A stretch of 20,956 nucleotides of DNA from Alkalimonas sp. Its GTDB lineage: Bacteria; Pseudomonadota; Gammaproteobacteria; Enterobacterales; Alteromonadaceae. Every line of letters starts with the position of its first letter. Position 1 is the first letter of the stretch. The notes under the pieces were generated by a model. It made no database searches and was not told the origin of the DNA. It worked only from the letters and a program-made list of their open reading frames with translations. The translations under genes and the position numbers were made by a program. Location: contig JAIUMG010000013.1 of the NCBI GenBank assembly GCA_022565655.1, positions 1 to 20,956 of the forward strand, in the 5' to 3' direction. Shown here piece by piece: positions 7,381-16,210 of the stretch.

Positions 7381-10300
7381 TTAGTCGTCAGCCAGCACCG
7401 TAATGGTGGGGGCCTCTGGCTCGGTTGCATCCACGACAAAGGTATAATCACCATCAGCCGGAATGCTGATATTCAGATCACCGCCGTTATAGGCCAGCGT
7501 CTTGGCTTCACCCAAATTGACCGTGCCGCCATCGTCACCGGCGCCATAGTTAATCGCACCCCAGTCGGCATCAGCAAACTTAAAGTTATAACCACGAGCT
7601 TCCAGCGCAATGGTGACACTGTACTGGTCGTTGCCGATGTAACTGAATGGCACACCGGTGCCCCAGTCGCTCATTTCACCGCGCAGATAAATGGTGTTGG
7701 CATAGGGCTGCTGTTCCGCGACTGTCAGTACCGGCGCTTCTGTATTGCGAGCATCCAGGCTAAAGACGTAGCGACCCGACACGGCGATATCGATATTCAG
7801 GTTGCCCCCAGAGCGCGCCAAGGTGTTCGGCGTATCCAGCAGCACATCCTGACCATCAGCACCGCCACCAAAGTCAACCGTCGACCAGTCTTCCGAGGCG
7901 ATTTTAAACTCATACTGCCCGGCTTGCAGATCCACAATAATGCTATAAATACCTGCACCGGCATAGGCCATTTCATCATCGGTACTCCAGCCATTCATGC
8001 CGCCACGCACAAAGACACTGGTCGCTTCATAGGGCGGAATATCCGGAGCCCCTATGGTGGCATCGGCGGCTAAGCCTTCGCCCTGATCGCCATGCTGGGC
8101 TTTGACGAACACCGCCATGGTCTGGGCAGGGACCACAAAGGTTCCTTCGCCATCACCCTGATAGAACATTGCGCTGGCAACGCGATGATCCACTGATGCC
8201 TGCTGTACCGGGTGCAGATCAAAGCCAGAGGCAGTCGGGATGCTGTGCGCTTGCTCGGTTGCCGTGCCGTTAATCACCACCACCAGGGCATCCACCTCCG
8301 GGTCAAGATCAGCATGGCCAATGCCATCATCAATGCTCATCACGATCAAACCAGGCGTCTGATTGCTGCCAACATTATGGAAACCTACCCGAGCCATTAC
8401 ATCCTCCGCTGTGCGCAACCGGAATAACGGGTGCTGACTGCGGATCTGCAAAAACTCGGTAAACACCTCGGAGGCAAATTCAATCTGCTCAGGCTCAACC
8501 GCCGTGTTGGGGTTGAGGAACAAGCGGGCAATCTGATCCCAGTTGTCGATGTTCTTTTCTGCCAACGGCAAACCCACCGCCCAGTTATTGGTTTGCATGG
8601 TAAAGTCAACGTAGTTGAACCAGTCACCTGCATCGTAGCTGTCTCGGTCCATCGACTTCGAGCGCAGGAAATCGCCGCCCATTTGCAGGAACGGAATGCC
8701 TTGGCTCATCAGCGGAATGGCGATAGACATATTTTGCGCCCGCACGCGTTCAGCCGGGCTCATCGACTCCGGTAAGCGCGCCTGCAAAATATCCCACAAG
8801 GTTTCGTTATCATGCTTTGAGACATAATTGATAATGTCTGCCGGTTTTTCGGCATAGCCGGCTGGCTGGCCATTCCAGCTTAAGCTGGAAGCCGGGCCTG
8901 ACACACCACGGGCATTCAATAACACGTAATCTTTCAAGGTAGCCGTCAGGCTGATACGGATAATATCCATTTCTGAGAGATCACTGTCGCTCAACTCTGG
9001 TTTAAACAGTGCGGCGCTGCGCACTCCTTCGCGGATCCGGTCATTAAAGGTACCGATACCGGAACCGGCCATGTCCTGCTGCTTGGCCTGAGTAAAGAGC
9101 CGGTTGTTGGCCACTTCGCCAAAATTCCAGCCCTCACCGTAGAAGTAGGTGTGTGGATCCACGGCACGAACTGCCTCACGTGCTGCCAGAATATCCTCTT
9201 TACGATGATGTCCCATGATGTCGAAGCGGAAATCGTTGTAGCCAAAGTCCCGTGCCAGAATCACCATCGAGTCGCGGATAAACTTATCCATCATCCGGTG
9301 CTCGGTGGCGGTATTTTCACAGCAGGTCGAACGTTCAATGGTACCCGTACTCTCGTTGTAGCGATGGTAATAACCGGGCACGATCTTATCGAACACCGAA
9401 TTATCAAACAGGCCAGACGAACTGGTGTGGTTGTATACTACGTCCAGCGCGACCCGTAGCCCCATCTCATTCAAAGCCTGGATCATTGCCCGCACTTCAA
9501 GTACACGGGCCGGGCCTTCAGGGGTGGTGGCGTACGAACCCTCGGCGGCAATAAAATGATGCGGATCATAACCCCAGTTAAAACCATCCAGGTGACGTAA
9601 TGACTGCACCAGCGCCTGTGCTTTCGATTCGTACGGCAGGTAACTCTCCAGCACCGAGATAATGGTGGCATTATTGCTTTCTATGCCACAGACCGGAGCC
9701 TCCGGGTTCAACTGACATAAACGCCCCACCGTATCGGTGATCTCAACCCGCTGACTGATATCTTCATTGATATTGGCCTGATCGGTTGCTGGCAACACAT
9801 GAAAGTGGGTTAAACCAGCCTGAGCCAGACGACGTAAATGCTGCACCGGTGCCGAGTCTTCTTCGGTAAAGGCCAGGTACTTGCCGCGCCAGCCCGCGCG
9901 GGTACTGTCATCACGAATACTAAAGTCACGAATATGGCCTTCGTAAATCACGATATCTTCCGGGTGCTCCACCACAGGCACGACACGCTCATCCCAGCCA
10001 TCTGGCTTCATGTCGTCATCATGCAAATCAACAAACTGACTGAAGCGCCCGTTCAGCGACACATTCAATGAATACGGATCGGTCGCTTCCATCACCTCGA
10101 CTTCACGGGTCAGTGGGTGGTAGGCGGTTACTTGATAGCGGTAAAACTGCCGATCAAGTGCCTCGCGCGATCCCGTGTACGACCATACACCAGTGTCATC
10201 GTGCCAATCCATCAACACGCTATCGGTCAGATTTTTTGCCCCATCATAGACTTGCAACCGGACTTCATGCGCCGTAGGTGCCCAGACCGCAGCGGTAACT

Positions 10301-11355
10301 TCACCAGCCTCGTAATGGATACCAAGCTGGGCTGATAAGGCACTGTGCTCGCCTTGAGCGTACAAATCATCCAGCACCTTGGCTGCTTGTACATAGGTTG
10401 CGGTCAGTAACTCCTGCTCGGCGTTGTAAGCAGCCAGTACCAACTGGTTGCGTACCATGGCTTTGGCCTCAGCGGTGTCGAGATCGAGCATAAATACCGG
10501 CTGGTCGGCCAAGTGCGGCACCAGAGCGCGCTGCTCATCGGTCAGATCAACCGGCATCAGTTCGATACTTTGCCCGGTCAAATCGTCATCCATGACCTGA
10601 ATATCGCCATCGGCATCATAAAACAAGCGCACCCGGTTGGCAGACCAGACATCAGCATTCCAAATCAGGGTATGCTGGTCAATCCAATGCGCTGCCGCGC
10701 CCTGCACACTAACACCAAGCGACAGCAACGGGTATTCAAACACCGAGGCGACGCCAGAGAAGGTCCAGTTCATGCGGGCAAAATCAGGATCATCCTGCGA
10801 CAACGGCATGGTAAAGTCACCACCGCCCATTTCCTTGCCGGATTCTTCCGTGCCAATATGAATAATAAAGTTACCACAGGCATCCTCTGTGCCGGCATAG
10901 CCTTCTTTCAACTCCAGCACCCAGTACGCACCGTAGTTTGGGTCAATACCTGTGATAGGCAAGCCATTATCCCAAGAAGGAGCGAGCGACTCCGGCTGAT
11001 AGGCATCACAGCTATCATTGTTCCAGGTATGCAAACGCCAGCCATCGTAGTTGCCATCCTGCGGTCGGTTGTAAAACAGCACGGCTTGGTCTTCACCAGC
11101 AAAGATCACTGGCTCCGGTGCATCGGGGTCGGCCCCGACCACGCAGCTTTCATTCATCGCATCCGGTACGGTCGGTGCCGGGCACTGGATAGGCGGTGGG
11201 TCTATACACATGGCACCGGTAGCATCCGGGATTTGAGGTACATTACAGGTCAGGGCCAACTGGCCTTGCTCAGTGGAATCACCGCAGCCACTCAGAACCA
11301 GCAGCAGTATCGCAGCGGCAGCGAGTTGTCCAAGTTGTTTCATGCTAAACATCAT
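7381..11355 (-). CDS. pulA: Pullulanase-type GH13 lipoprotein with starch-binding modules
   Basis: A 1324-residue surface or periplasmic lipoprotein: lipobox LSGC with C24. Order of parts: a cysteine-repeat linker (C37, C50, C58, C71); a CBM41-like module (about 88-215); a CBM48-like N-domain (about 345-430); the catalytic barrel (about 465-900); a DUF3372-like beta domain (to about 1085); two tandem C-terminal modules (about 1108-1322). Catalytic signatures are YEGHIRDFSI (471-480), GFNWGYDP, DVVYNH (638-643), FRFDI with nucleophile D712, YGEGWNFG with acid/base E741, and KHDN with D849. It should cleave alpha-1,6 branches of pullulan, amylopectin or glycogen. ATG at 11355 has GGAG 7 nt upstream. 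It follows the TonB receptor by 77 nt with no terminator, so they are probably co-transcribed. Debranching class is firm; exact specificity (type I or amylopullulanase) is not shown. Confidence 0.93.
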   Translation of the reverse strand: MMFSMKQLGQLAAAAILLLVLSGCGDSTEQGQLALTCNVPQIPDATGAMCIDPPPIQCPAPTVPDAMNESCVVGADPDAPEPVIFAGEDQAVLFYNRPQDGNYDGWRLHTWNNDSCDAYQPESLAPSWDNGLPITGIDPNYGAYWVLELKEGYAGTEDACGNFIIHIGTEESGKEMGGGDFTMPLSQDDPDFARMNWTFSGVASVFEYPLLSLGVSVQGAAAHWIDQHTLIWNADVWSANRVRLFYDADGDIQVMDDDLTGQSIELMPVDLTDEQRALVPHLADQPVFMLDLDTAEAKAMVRNQLVLAAYNAEQELLTATYVQAAKVLDDLYAQGEHSALSAQLGIHYEAGEVTAAVWAPTAHEVRLQVYDGAKNLTDSVLMDWHDDTGVWSYTGSREALDRQFYRYQVTAYHPLTREVEVMEATDPYSLNVSLNGRFSQFVDLHDDDMKPDGWDERVVPVVEHPEDIVIYEGHIRDFSIRDDSTRAGWRGKYLAFTEEDSAPVQHLRRLAQAGLTHFHVLPATDQANINEDISQRVEITDTVGRLCQLNPEAPVCGIESNNATIISVLESYLPYESKAQALVQSLRHLDGFNWGYDPHHFIAAEGSYATTPEGPARVLEVRAMIQALNEMGLRVALDVVYNHTSSSGLFDNSVFDKIVPGYYHRYNESTGTIERSTCCENTATEHRMMDKFIRDSMVILARDFGYNDFRFDIMGHHRKEDILAAREAVRAVDPHTYFYGEGWNFGEVANNRLFTQAKQQDMAGSGIGTFNDRIREGVRSAALFKPELSDSDLSEMDIIRISLTATLKDYVLLNARGVSGPASSLSWNGQPAGYAEKPADIINYVSKHDNETLWDILQARLPESMSPAERVRAQNMSIAIPLMSQGIPFLQMGGDFLRSKSMDRDSYDAGDWFNYVDFTMQTNNWAVGLPLAEKNIDNWDQIARLFLNPNTAVEPEQIEFASEVFTEFLQIRSQHPLFRLRTAEDVMARVGFHNVGSNQTPGLIVMSIDDGIGHADLDPEVDALVVVINGTATEQAHSIPTASGFDLHPVQQASVDHRVASAMFYQGDGEGTFVVPAQTMAVFVKAQHGDQGEGLAADATIGAPDIPPYEATSVFVRGGMNGWSTDDEMAYAGAGIYSIIVDLQAGQYEFKIASEDWSTVDFGGGADGQDVLLDTPNTLARSGGNLNIDIAVSGRYVFSLDARNTEAPVLTVAEQQPYANTIYLRGEMSDWGTGVPFSYIGNDQYSVTIALEARGYNFKFADADWGAINYGAGDDGGTVNLGEAKTLAYNGGDLNISIPADGDYTFVVDATEPEAPTITVLADD
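7390..8034 (-). repeat. Tandem pair of C-terminal carbohydrate-binding-like modules in the pullulanase
   Basis: Two consecutive modules of about 100 residues (1108-1212 and 1218-1322) are clearly homologous. Each runs [FY][VL]RG.M..W at the start, a middle F[KK]...DW......G.G.DGG segment, then GG(N/D)LNI.I...G.Y.F..DA, and EAP..TV at the end. The design resembles the starch-binding modules of SusE/SusF and the X25-type modules of Bacillus pullulanases. They probably bind starch chains. Seen at protein level; DNA of the two copies has diverged. Confidence 0.8.
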
Positions 11356-11432
11356 GATGTTGCTCCAAAAAAGTGGTGTTCATACCAGCTGCTCACGCCA
11401 TCAGGCATTGCAGCCAGTGATCAGGCTAAGCG

Positions 11433-14288
11433 TCAAAAGGAATACACCGCACCAAGAAAATACTGACGGCCAAAGAACTGCAGGGTGCCGGTTTGGGCCT
11501 GCTGACCGAAATAGCTCTTGGTCGGTTCATCCGTCAGGTTATTCACCTGGAACAGCAGCTTCAGGTTATCGTTCCACTGATAACCCGCCTGAAAATCAAC
11601 CACGGTTTCACTATGGAAGTTGGTCACCTGCTCATCGATACCAATTTGCGTCGAGACAAAAGGCGAGCGGTAACGACCACTGATGCGAGCTTCCAGCCCT
11701 TCATATTCCCAGAACAAAGTGGCGGTCAGCACCTGTTTCGACAAGCCTTCAAAGCTCATGCTAACCGGGTCTCCCCCTAAGGGGTTGACCAAGTCCACCT
11801 CACTTTCGGTGTACGAATAACTGCCACTGACGCCCAAACCGGACCAGACCGACGGCAAAAAGTCGAATACCTGGGTATAGGCCAGTTCAACACCGCGAAT
11901 ATAACCACCATCATCGTTATTCACTGCAGTCGAGAAGGCACCATCAAAGGTCGCACGTGGCACGCCATCCTCATTGATAATTTGGTCCGGTACCGGGAAC
12001 CCAGCGGCTTTAAAATCAAACTCCTGAATAGTGAAATCATTAATAAAGGACTTGATATCTTTGTAAAACAAGGCCGCTACGAAAGCGCCGGTGCCAAAAT
12101 AATACTCGTAGGAAATATCATATTGGGTCGCTTCAAACGGTCGTAAAAATGGGCTGTTTGAGCTGTTACCACTGACTTCACCGTCATCGCTGATAAAAAT
12201 AGCGGTGTTGGACGACAACCGATTAATTGGCGGCCGTGACATGACCTTAGCCGCCGCAAAACGCAACTGGGTGTTTTCGGTCAATCCCAGGTTCAGGTTG
12301 AGGCTTGGCAGGTAATGGGTATAGCGGTCACCAATAATGCCTGGCGCATAACGGCCATTGATCAAGCCGGCTTCATCAACGATAAACTGAGCGCCCTGCA
12401 GCGGGTCGCCGTTCACGTTGGCCAGATCAGTGGCCGACTGGTCAGTGTCGACCCGACGCACGCCTAAATTACCGGTTAATGGTAAGTCAAACAGCTCAGT
12501 ATCCAGATTGACCATCAGATAACTGGCCAGCACATCTTCAAATACCTGACCACTTTCCTGCACCGACCAGCCGGTATTCGGCCCCACACCTGGGGTTGGG
12601 CTGTTGATCACATCCGGGTTGCCTGTGCCCCAGGTTTGCACCGGCTGAGGGATCCCCTGTGGAAACCAGGCATTCAGTGCTTTATCCAGATCAATGGCCA
12701 GATAGCTGGGGAAATAAGCAAACTTGCCTTTAAAGTCAACTATATCAACCATGTCATCGGTTAAACGCAGCGGTGGTTGCGAACTTAAGAAAGCACCATC
12801 ACTGCCGTATTCAAACACCGAGCGATCATTGCTGTAACGCCGCTCGGAGTAGCGAACGCCAGCTTCGACTGAGCGCACCAGCGGCAGATCCAGCTCGTAC
12901 ACCAAATCCAGCTTAAAGGCATTGACAGCATCGGAGTTTACATAAGGGTAAATACCGTATTTGCTGACCATCACCCGGTTGATATCCGAAAAAGCCGCCG
13001 CCTGATTAAAGCCCATATCCGGCAGATCCAGGCCATTTAGCAAGTAGCTGATCGAAACATTGCTATCCAGCACCGGTACGTCGGCGTTAGCATCCTCGGC
13101 CACCAGCGACCAAAGCAAGCCATTACGAAAATCGCTGCTGGCAGTCGAGCGCGATACATCCAGCGTCAGATTCAAGCGTTCGGTGACATCCCAATCGGCC
13201 TTGATACCAAAGCTATCAACTTCGTTGTAATCCCGGTTGTCATCATTGACAATTTCCACCCGGGTGAAACTCTGCGACGTGCGGTTGAAAGTGCCGCCAA
13301 TCACCGAGCTGTTATTCAACACCGGATTACCTACCGCGGTACTGGCACCGCCTAACTTCACCCGGAAACCGCGAGCAAAGGCTTCTTTGTCGAAACGTGA
13401 GATAAAGGCATCCGCTTTCAGGCTGAAGTTGCTCAGTGGAGCCCATTCGATCGAAGCCATGTAGCCATCACGGGTTTCTTCACCGCCGCGATGCTGGATC
13501 TCAAAGCCTTCGCTCAAAAACTCATTCTCGCCATTGCCAGTGACATCTTTTTGCGCATTATACGCCAGGCCAATAAATTGAGTCGCAACACTGGGCTGAT
13601 AAAGCCTGGCGTACCCTAGCGCCACCCCTAGGGTGTCATCCAGGTACTTGCCTTGGTAGGAAAAGCTAAAGCGATGCCCCACGCTCTGGCCATCAGCTAC
13701 TTCGCTGGCTCTGTCGTTAAACATACCGCGCGCATTCACCACAAAAGTATGCTGTTGCTCATTACGCAGCGCGCTGGCTGTTTGCAGTTCAACCGTTCCC
13801 GCAACCCCCCCTTCAATCAGCGATGCTTTCGGCGATTTATACACCGCGGCTGAGTTAATCAGCTCCGATGGGTATTGATCAAATTCAATATTGCGCTTGC
13901 CGCTGGTAGACACCTGCTCGCGGCCATTCAGGGTGGAAAACACAAAGCCACCTGACATGCCTCGAATGTTAATTTCTGCCGCCTGGCCTCCGGTTCTTAC
14001 TGCAGAGATACCAGGTAATCGGGTTAAGGCATCCGCCATTGAGACATCCGGCAACGCGCCGAGATCATCGGCTGAGATGGTCTCTGAAACGATATCATTG
14101 AACCGCTTGGCATCCAGTGAGCGAAACAAGCTGCTGGCAAAGCCCCGCACCTCGATCACTTCGACTCGTTCTTCTTCTGCAACGGCTACTGCACTATCCG
14201 GCTCAGTTTGCTCTGCCATCAGCGCAAAACTGCCAAGACCAGCGGCTGCCAGCGCCAGTGTCAGCAGGTTTTTTTTGGTCCTCACCAT
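11433..14288 (-). CDS. TonB-dependent outer-membrane receptor, probable maltodextrin uptake
   Basis: A 951-residue outer-membrane transporter of the Xanthomonas/Caulobacter-type group. Signal peptide about 1-25 (ends ALMA-EQ); TonB box EVIEVRG at 43-49; plug domain about 50-175, with ADDLGALPDVSMADALTRLPGI, the INIRG motif, and SLIEGGVAGTVEL; the rest is a 22-strand barrel ending in the expected C-terminal phenylalanine (GAVYSF). Such receptors import oligosaccharides into the periplasm using the proton motive force through TonB/ExbBD. The substrate is inferred from its place ahead of a pullulanase and near GH13/GH31 genes: maltodextrins. GGGGA lies about 7 nt before the ATG at 14288. It heads the operon; a perfect palindrome sits 125 nt upstream. 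No SusD partner is present, as usual for this receptor type in Proteobacteria. Confidence 0.92.
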   Translation of the reverse strand: MVRTKKNLLTLALAAAGLGSFALMAEQTEPDSAVAVAEEERVEVIEVRGFASSLFRSLDAKRFNDIVSETISADDLGALPDVSMADALTRLPGISAVRTGGQAAEINIRGMSGGFVFSTLNGREQVSTSGKRNIEFDQYPSELINSAAVYKSPKASLIEGGVAGTVELQTASALRNEQQHTFVVNARGMFNDRASEVADGQSVGHRFSFSYQGKYLDDTLGVALGYARLYQPSVATQFIGLAYNAQKDVTGNGENEFLSEGFEIQHRGGEETRDGYMASIEWAPLSNFSLKADAFISRFDKEAFARGFRVKLGGASTAVGNPVLNNSSVIGGTFNRTSQSFTRVEIVNDDNRDYNEVDSFGIKADWDVTERLNLTLDVSRSTASSDFRNGLLWSLVAEDANADVPVLDSNVSISYLLNGLDLPDMGFNQAAAFSDINRVMVSKYGIYPYVNSDAVNAFKLDLVYELDLPLVRSVEAGVRYSERRYSNDRSVFEYGSDGAFLSSQPPLRLTDDMVDIVDFKGKFAYFPSYLAIDLDKALNAWFPQGIPQPVQTWGTGNPDVINSPTPGVGPNTGWSVQESGQVFEDVLASYLMVNLDTELFDLPLTGNLGVRRVDTDQSATDLANVNGDPLQGAQFIVDEAGLINGRYAPGIIGDRYTHYLPSLNLNLGLTENTQLRFAAAKVMSRPPINRLSSNTAIFISDDGEVSGNSSNSPFLRPFEATQYDISYEYYFGTGAFVAALFYKDIKSFINDFTIQEFDFKAAGFPVPDQIINEDGVPRATFDGAFSTAVNNDDGGYIRGVELAYTQVFDFLPSVWSGLGVSGSYSYTESEVDLVNPLGGDPVSMSFEGLSKQVLTATLFWEYEGLEARISGRYRSPFVSTQIGIDEQVTNFHSETVVDFQAGYQWNDNLKLLFQVNNLTDEPTKSYFGQQAQTGTLQFFGRQYFLGAVYSF

Positions 14289-14413
14289 GTCTGTTGTCCC
14301 CGTTTTTATTGTTGTTGATGGCGGACAACGAACTGCTGCTATTGATCACTTCTGCCCACCTGACGTTAGTTACGCCTTGAACAGTTATGGCCAGAATATG
14401 AACAAACGACAAC

Positions 14414-14429
14414 ATGAATACGTATTCAT
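14414..14429. promoter_or_regulatory. Operator-like perfect palindrome, receptor/HD-GYP-like divergent region
   Basis: ATGAATACGTATTCAT is a perfect 16-bp palindrome with a central CG. It is 125 nt upstream of the TonB receptor ATG and 74 nt upstream of the divergent gene at 14504. Its core recurs with one mismatch at 5633-5646 before the amylase operon. The form fits a LacI-family sugar repressor site (MalR-like by context, an inference). Confidence 0.7.
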
Positions 14430-14503
14430 AGCTGAAATTCGGCTGCTTAGTTGCACCAAGCTGGCTCGTCGCGCTCTGCCACGGTGCTTTACATTTTGCA
14501 ACA

Positions 14504-16003
14504 ATGCGTTATGTTAGTTTGTATGGTCTGTCATCTCGGACAGTTCGCCAGGAAAAGAAGAAGCGGAGCCATTCCTTGCCAAGCCTTGCTGCCAACCCAC
14601 CAACGGCCAGCGTATTTTTACGTCAGCTTAAACAGTTGCTGAACGCCTTGTATCAGCCTGGCCGCAGGGGTGATAGCTTGTACCACAGCATGCAGCACTT
14701 TTTTCAACAAGAGCATGCGCAGTGGCAAAAATTACCTGAGTTAGAACGAAACTGGCAGCAAGCCAGGCAACAGAGTGAACCGCAACAAGTACGCCGGGAG
14801 CGCCAACGCTACACACGACTCAGCCATCAACTGGAACAACAACGACTGGCCCGGCTAGAAAGGTGCATGCATTGGTGTGAACTACTGCTGCAACTGAGCG
14901 AAGGCACAAACGCCACCGAGACCCTGACCCGATCAGCTCGACTGCTTGGCAGTTTGCAGTTGTTGGTGCCAGAACAGCCCCGCCGAGCCATGGAAGTGCA
15001 GTTTAGTTTCAAGATCATTTACAAAACGGTGCTGGCACTGCGTCTGCTCGATCATCGACTGCAGCTGGAACAAATGCCAGCCCAGTGGCAACAACTATGG
15101 CAGCAACGCTCTGATGGCTCAGAGTCCGCCGTCTATTGCCCCTTCCGCGAACAGATCCAGCTGCCCTTGGTCATGGCTGTCTTGCTACAGGATTTTGGCC
15201 AACTGCACCCGGAGGCTCAAGCCTTATTGAAGGACCCAACCGACAAACTGGATCCTCTGAAAGCATTAACCCCCGACGTCCGCGAGCAATTTCTGGCTAT
15301 CAGTCAACAGGCATGTACGGATGTGTTAAAACAAGGCCTTGGGGTCTGGCCCTATCAGGGCAATGATAAAACCGAACGCTCCATGCATGTGGAGCACCAG
15401 CAACAACGTCAGCAATGGATCCAGCAATTGCTGGATAGCGGCCATCAACCGGGAGCTGGTTCAGGCAATCTGCTGAAAGTGCCTCAGGTCTATACCTCTA
15501 TCGTCATGCCAGGTCGCAGAGGTTTCAGTTATGAGGCCTTGCCCAAAGCAGCTTTATTGTTGAAAGAGGGAGTAAAGCGGCAACTGTACAGTGCCGAGTG
15601 GGTCGATCAGTTACTTAGGATCACCGGCCTATTCCCTCAAGGTTATGGGCTGGCTTTTATTCCGCCCCGCCATGCCAGCCAACCAAAAGATAAATACGAA
15701 TTTGCCATCGTCAATGCTCTGTATCCGGAGCAGCCGGAAGTGCCTCATTGCCGCATCGTCACCCGTAATTTGCAATACAAAAACACCGGTAAAGATTGCC
15801 TTATCAGCATCCCGCAGAACCTGTACTTCCGTCAGGCACGCAAACAATTAGAGATAGTACCTGCCGAGCGATTACAACATATTCTCAGTAAACTCTTTGC
15901 CGATCACGAACAGCGGTTTCTGCGCCAATTACTGCCTCGCTGCTGGCAACCGAGCGACTTTTTTGCCCAACCAGCGCATCAGAACTTGTGGAACAAAGGC
16001 TGA
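14504..16003 (+). CDS. Degenerate HD-GYP-like protein (probable catalytically inactive)
   Basis: A 499-residue soluble protein with no signal peptide or membrane segment and a basic, glutamine-rich N-terminal region (about 1-125, likely helical or coiled coil). From about 165 to 420 the order of segments resembles an HD-GYP domain: VMAVLLQDFGQLHPEA (223-238) aligns with the 'AALLHDIGKLH' motif but has Q for the metal-binding H; LTPDVREQFLAISQQA (255-270) matches the following helix; KVPQVYTSIVMPGRRGFSYEAL aligns with 'ADVYDALTSDRPYR...EAL'; and ITGLFPQGYGL plus EFAIVNALYPEQPEVP match the usual C-terminal strand region. The GYP motif itself is absent. Phosphodiesterase activity is therefore unlikely; a c-di-GMP binding or scaffold role is a guess. 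ATG at 14504 lacks a Shine-Dalgarno; no better start is seen. Divergent from the TonB receptor. Confidence 0.6.
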   Translation: MRYVSLYGLSSRTVRQEKKKRSHSLPSLAANPPTASVFLRQLKQLLNALYQPGRRGDSLYHSMQHFFQQEHAQWQKLPELERNWQQARQQSEPQQVRRERQRYTRLSHQLEQQRLARLERCMHWCELLLQLSEGTNATETLTRSARLLGSLQLLVPEQPRRAMEVQFSFKIIYKTVLALRLLDHRLQLEQMPAQWQQLWQQRSDGSESAVYCPFREQIQLPLVMAVLLQDFGQLHPEAQALLKDPTDKLDPLKALTPDVREQFLAISQQACTDVLKQGLGVWPYQGNDKTERSMHVEHQQQRQQWIQQLLDSGHQPGAGSGNLLKVPQVYTSIVMPGRRGFSYEALPKAALLLKEGVKRQLYSAEWVDQLLRITGLFPQGYGLAFIPPRHASQPKDKYEFAIVNALYPEQPEVPHCRIVTRNLQYKNTGKDCLISIPQNLYFRQARKQLEIVPAERLQHILSKLFADHEQRFLRQLLPRCWQPSDFFAQPAHQNLWNKG

Positions 16004-16168
16004 AAACCTTCAGCTATTCATACAACTCCCCTTTCCAATCTGTTTTTTTGAATGATTGCGGCTGTGCTGTATTGTGCAGAAAACGGAGAGTGACTCAGAG
16101 AAAACTGTGGTGCAGTTGCCTCATTACAGCACTGAGGGCTCTGGTGAATCGCTTCAAAACTCAATAAG

Positions 16169-16199
16169 CCCAAGCCATACTCGCAGGACATGGCTTGGG
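16169..16199 (-). terminator. Hairpin after the DUF3617 gene, probable terminator
   Basis: CCCAAGCCAT, 11-nt loop, ATGGCTTGGG: a 10-bp perfect stem located 12 nt past the DUF3617 stop codon. The sequence after it on the minus strand is only moderately T-rich (CTTATTGAGTTTT), so termination is likely but weaker than a classical case. It may also stop transcripts arriving from the plus-strand gene ending at 16003. Confidence 0.55.
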
Positions 16200-16210
16200 G
16201 CCGTGTCCGC

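Noticed and set aside
7312..8073. 253-residue plus-strand open frame antisense to the pullulanase C-terminal modules
   Set aside because: It starts in the terminator region and mirrors the conserved tandem modules on the other strand; no domain or Shine-Dalgarno supports it.
10513..11466. 317-residue open frame on the plus strand, antisense to the pullulanase start
   Set aside because: It lies opposite clear CBM41 and signal-peptide coding sequence, has histidine/glutamine-rich composition with no recognisable domain, and no ribosome binding site; it is a shadow of the real gene's codon use.
11776..11787. Hairpin-like CCCCTAAGGGG inside the receptor gene
   Set aside because: It is within conserved barrel coding sequence in mid-gene and has no T tract; probably a codon-level coincidence.
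15999..16014. Short hairpin GCTGAA-AACC-TTCAGC at the end of the HD-GYP-like gene as a terminator
   Set aside because: Only 6 bp, partly overlapping the stop codon and with no T run; too weak to call.
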